Shown here piece by piece: positions 5,771-6,258 of a stretch of 6,258 nt of DNA. Both the position numbers and the translations under genes were made by a program. This DNA comes from Actinobacteria bacterium UBA2184. Its GTDB lineage: Bacteria > Actinomycetota > Coriobacteriia > Anaerosomatales > Anaerosomataceae. The notes beneath the pieces were generated by a model. That model saw only the letters and a program-made list of their open reading frames with translations, had not been told where the DNA came from and did no database searches. How positions within the stretch are numbered: the first letter of the stretch is position 1; every line of letters begins with the position of its first letter. The stretch is taken from NCBI GenBank assembly GCA_002328745.1, contig DCVQ01000022.1:10878-17135 (forward strand). Direction: 5' to 3'.

Positions 5771-6117
5771 GCCTGAAGGACGTGCCCGCGCGCGTGAGAG
5801 CCTACCTGTACGAGTACTGGGCGGGCCTCATCGTCGCGGGGCTCGGCGTCCTCGGCTTCGTGGCGAGCTTCTTCCAGGTCGGCTCGGCCGACCAGGCGGT
5901 GATAGACGTCCACACCGACATCCCCGTGTTCGCCTATCTCGCGATCGCGGCATGGCTCGTCGGCATCGTGCTCATGTGGCACGGGCGCAGGCGGCTCGTC
6001 GCGGCGATGGACGCACGGTCGGCCGAGAAGAAGAGCGCCCTGTTCGTCGGCGTCCCACGGGCGCCGGAGATCGCAGGGGACGCGGGCGCCGCTGCCGCCG
6101 ACGAGGCCAGCGGCTAG
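5767..6117 (+). CDS. Unrecognised small two-helix membrane protein before purS
   Basis: I do not recognise this 116-residue protein. It has a short amphipathic start (LKDVPARVRAYLYEYW), a first helix at about 19-38, a mostly polar linker (about 39-52, GSADQAVIDVHTD), a second helix at about 53-71, then a basic edge (WHGRRR) and an Ala/Glu-rich polar tail (about 78-116). The positive-inside rule puts both ends in the cytoplasm and the linker outside. The GTG at 5767 is chosen because it overlaps the preceding TGA as GTGA and has an AAGAAGGGG site just upstream; the longer open frame from 5503 lies in another gene. purS follows after 15 nt. The matched two-helix layout and tight coupling with its upstream neighbour suggest the two act together, perhaps as one complex, but no function is shown. 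Confidence 0.7.
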   Translation: MSLKDVPARVRAYLYEYWAGLIVAGLGVLGFVASFFQVGSADQAVIDVHTDIPVFAYLAIAAWLVGIVLMWHGRRRLVAAMDARSAEKKSALFVGVPRAPEIAGDAGAAAADEASG

Positions 6118-6132
6118 AAGGAGAGGACGCGG

Positions 6133-6258
6133 ATGGCACGCTTCAAGATCTTCGTGACCTACAAGAAGGGCATCTTCGATCCGCCGGGCGCCACCGCCGA
6201 GCGCGCGCTGCAGAATCTCGGCTACGGCGAGGTCGCCTCGGTGAAGATCGGCAAGTAC
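6133..6258 (+). CDS. purS: Phosphoribosylformylglycinamidine synthase subunit PurS, 3' end outside window
   Basis: The first 42 residues are present, about half of the usual length near 80. They match the family: a strand (RFKIFVTYKKGIFDPPG, residues 3-19) followed by a helix (ATAERALQNLGYGEV) and a second strand ending VKIGKY (37-42). PurS is the small protein that holds PurL and PurQ together in the three-subunit FGAM synthase, which turns FGAR into FGAM. The ATG has an AAGGAG site 9 nt upstream. Having PurS as a separate gene implies the Bacillus/actinobacterial type of complex, so purQ and purL are likely just beyond the right edge. The window ends within the open frame. Confidence 0.92.
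   Translation, partial: MARFKIFVTYKKGIFDPPGATAERALQNLGYGEVASVKIGKY

Overview
The window is high-GC DNA by eye. It is densely coded, all genes lie on the + strand, gaps are short, starts are ATG or GTG, and stop/start overlaps are common. This fits a high-GC Actinomycetota genome. The probable selenium genes suggest an anaerobic or facultative lineage such as Coriobacteriia or relatives, but the lineage is inference; no rRNA or other phylogenetic marker is present.

Region 1 (1-2901) is a tight four-gene unit: a YedE-type membrane transporter cut by the left edge, a stand-alone TusA/YedF-type CPxP sulfur/selenium carrier, a DUF3343 (putative Se/S carrier-like) protein with an extra unassigned C-terminal domain, and an NNRD/ribokinase-fold protein. 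Gaps are 16 nt, 15 nt and a 4-nt ATGA overlap. The likely theme is uptake and cytoplasmic handling of a reduced selenium or sulfur species. The kinase-fold protein is the least expected member.

Region 2 (2902-4263) holds a 70-residue two-helix membrane protein with a histidine pattern like b-type haem ligands, then a membrane-anchored S49 signal peptide peptidase (SppA) with serine and lysine catalytic residues visible.

Region 3 (4264-6258) is a purine biosynthesis operon. After a 162-nt gap with a possible promoter and a hairpin come purC, two small unrecognised two-helix membrane proteins joined by a GTGA overlap, and the start of purS, which runs off the right edge. The membrane pair between purC and purS is unexplained.

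No tRNA, rRNA, CRISPR array, insertion sequence or recognisable riboswitch was seen. The observations most worth following are the kinase-fold and DUF3343-fusion genes in the selenium/sulfur unit, the long polar loop in YedE, the possible mini-cytochrome, and the membrane pair in the purine operon.
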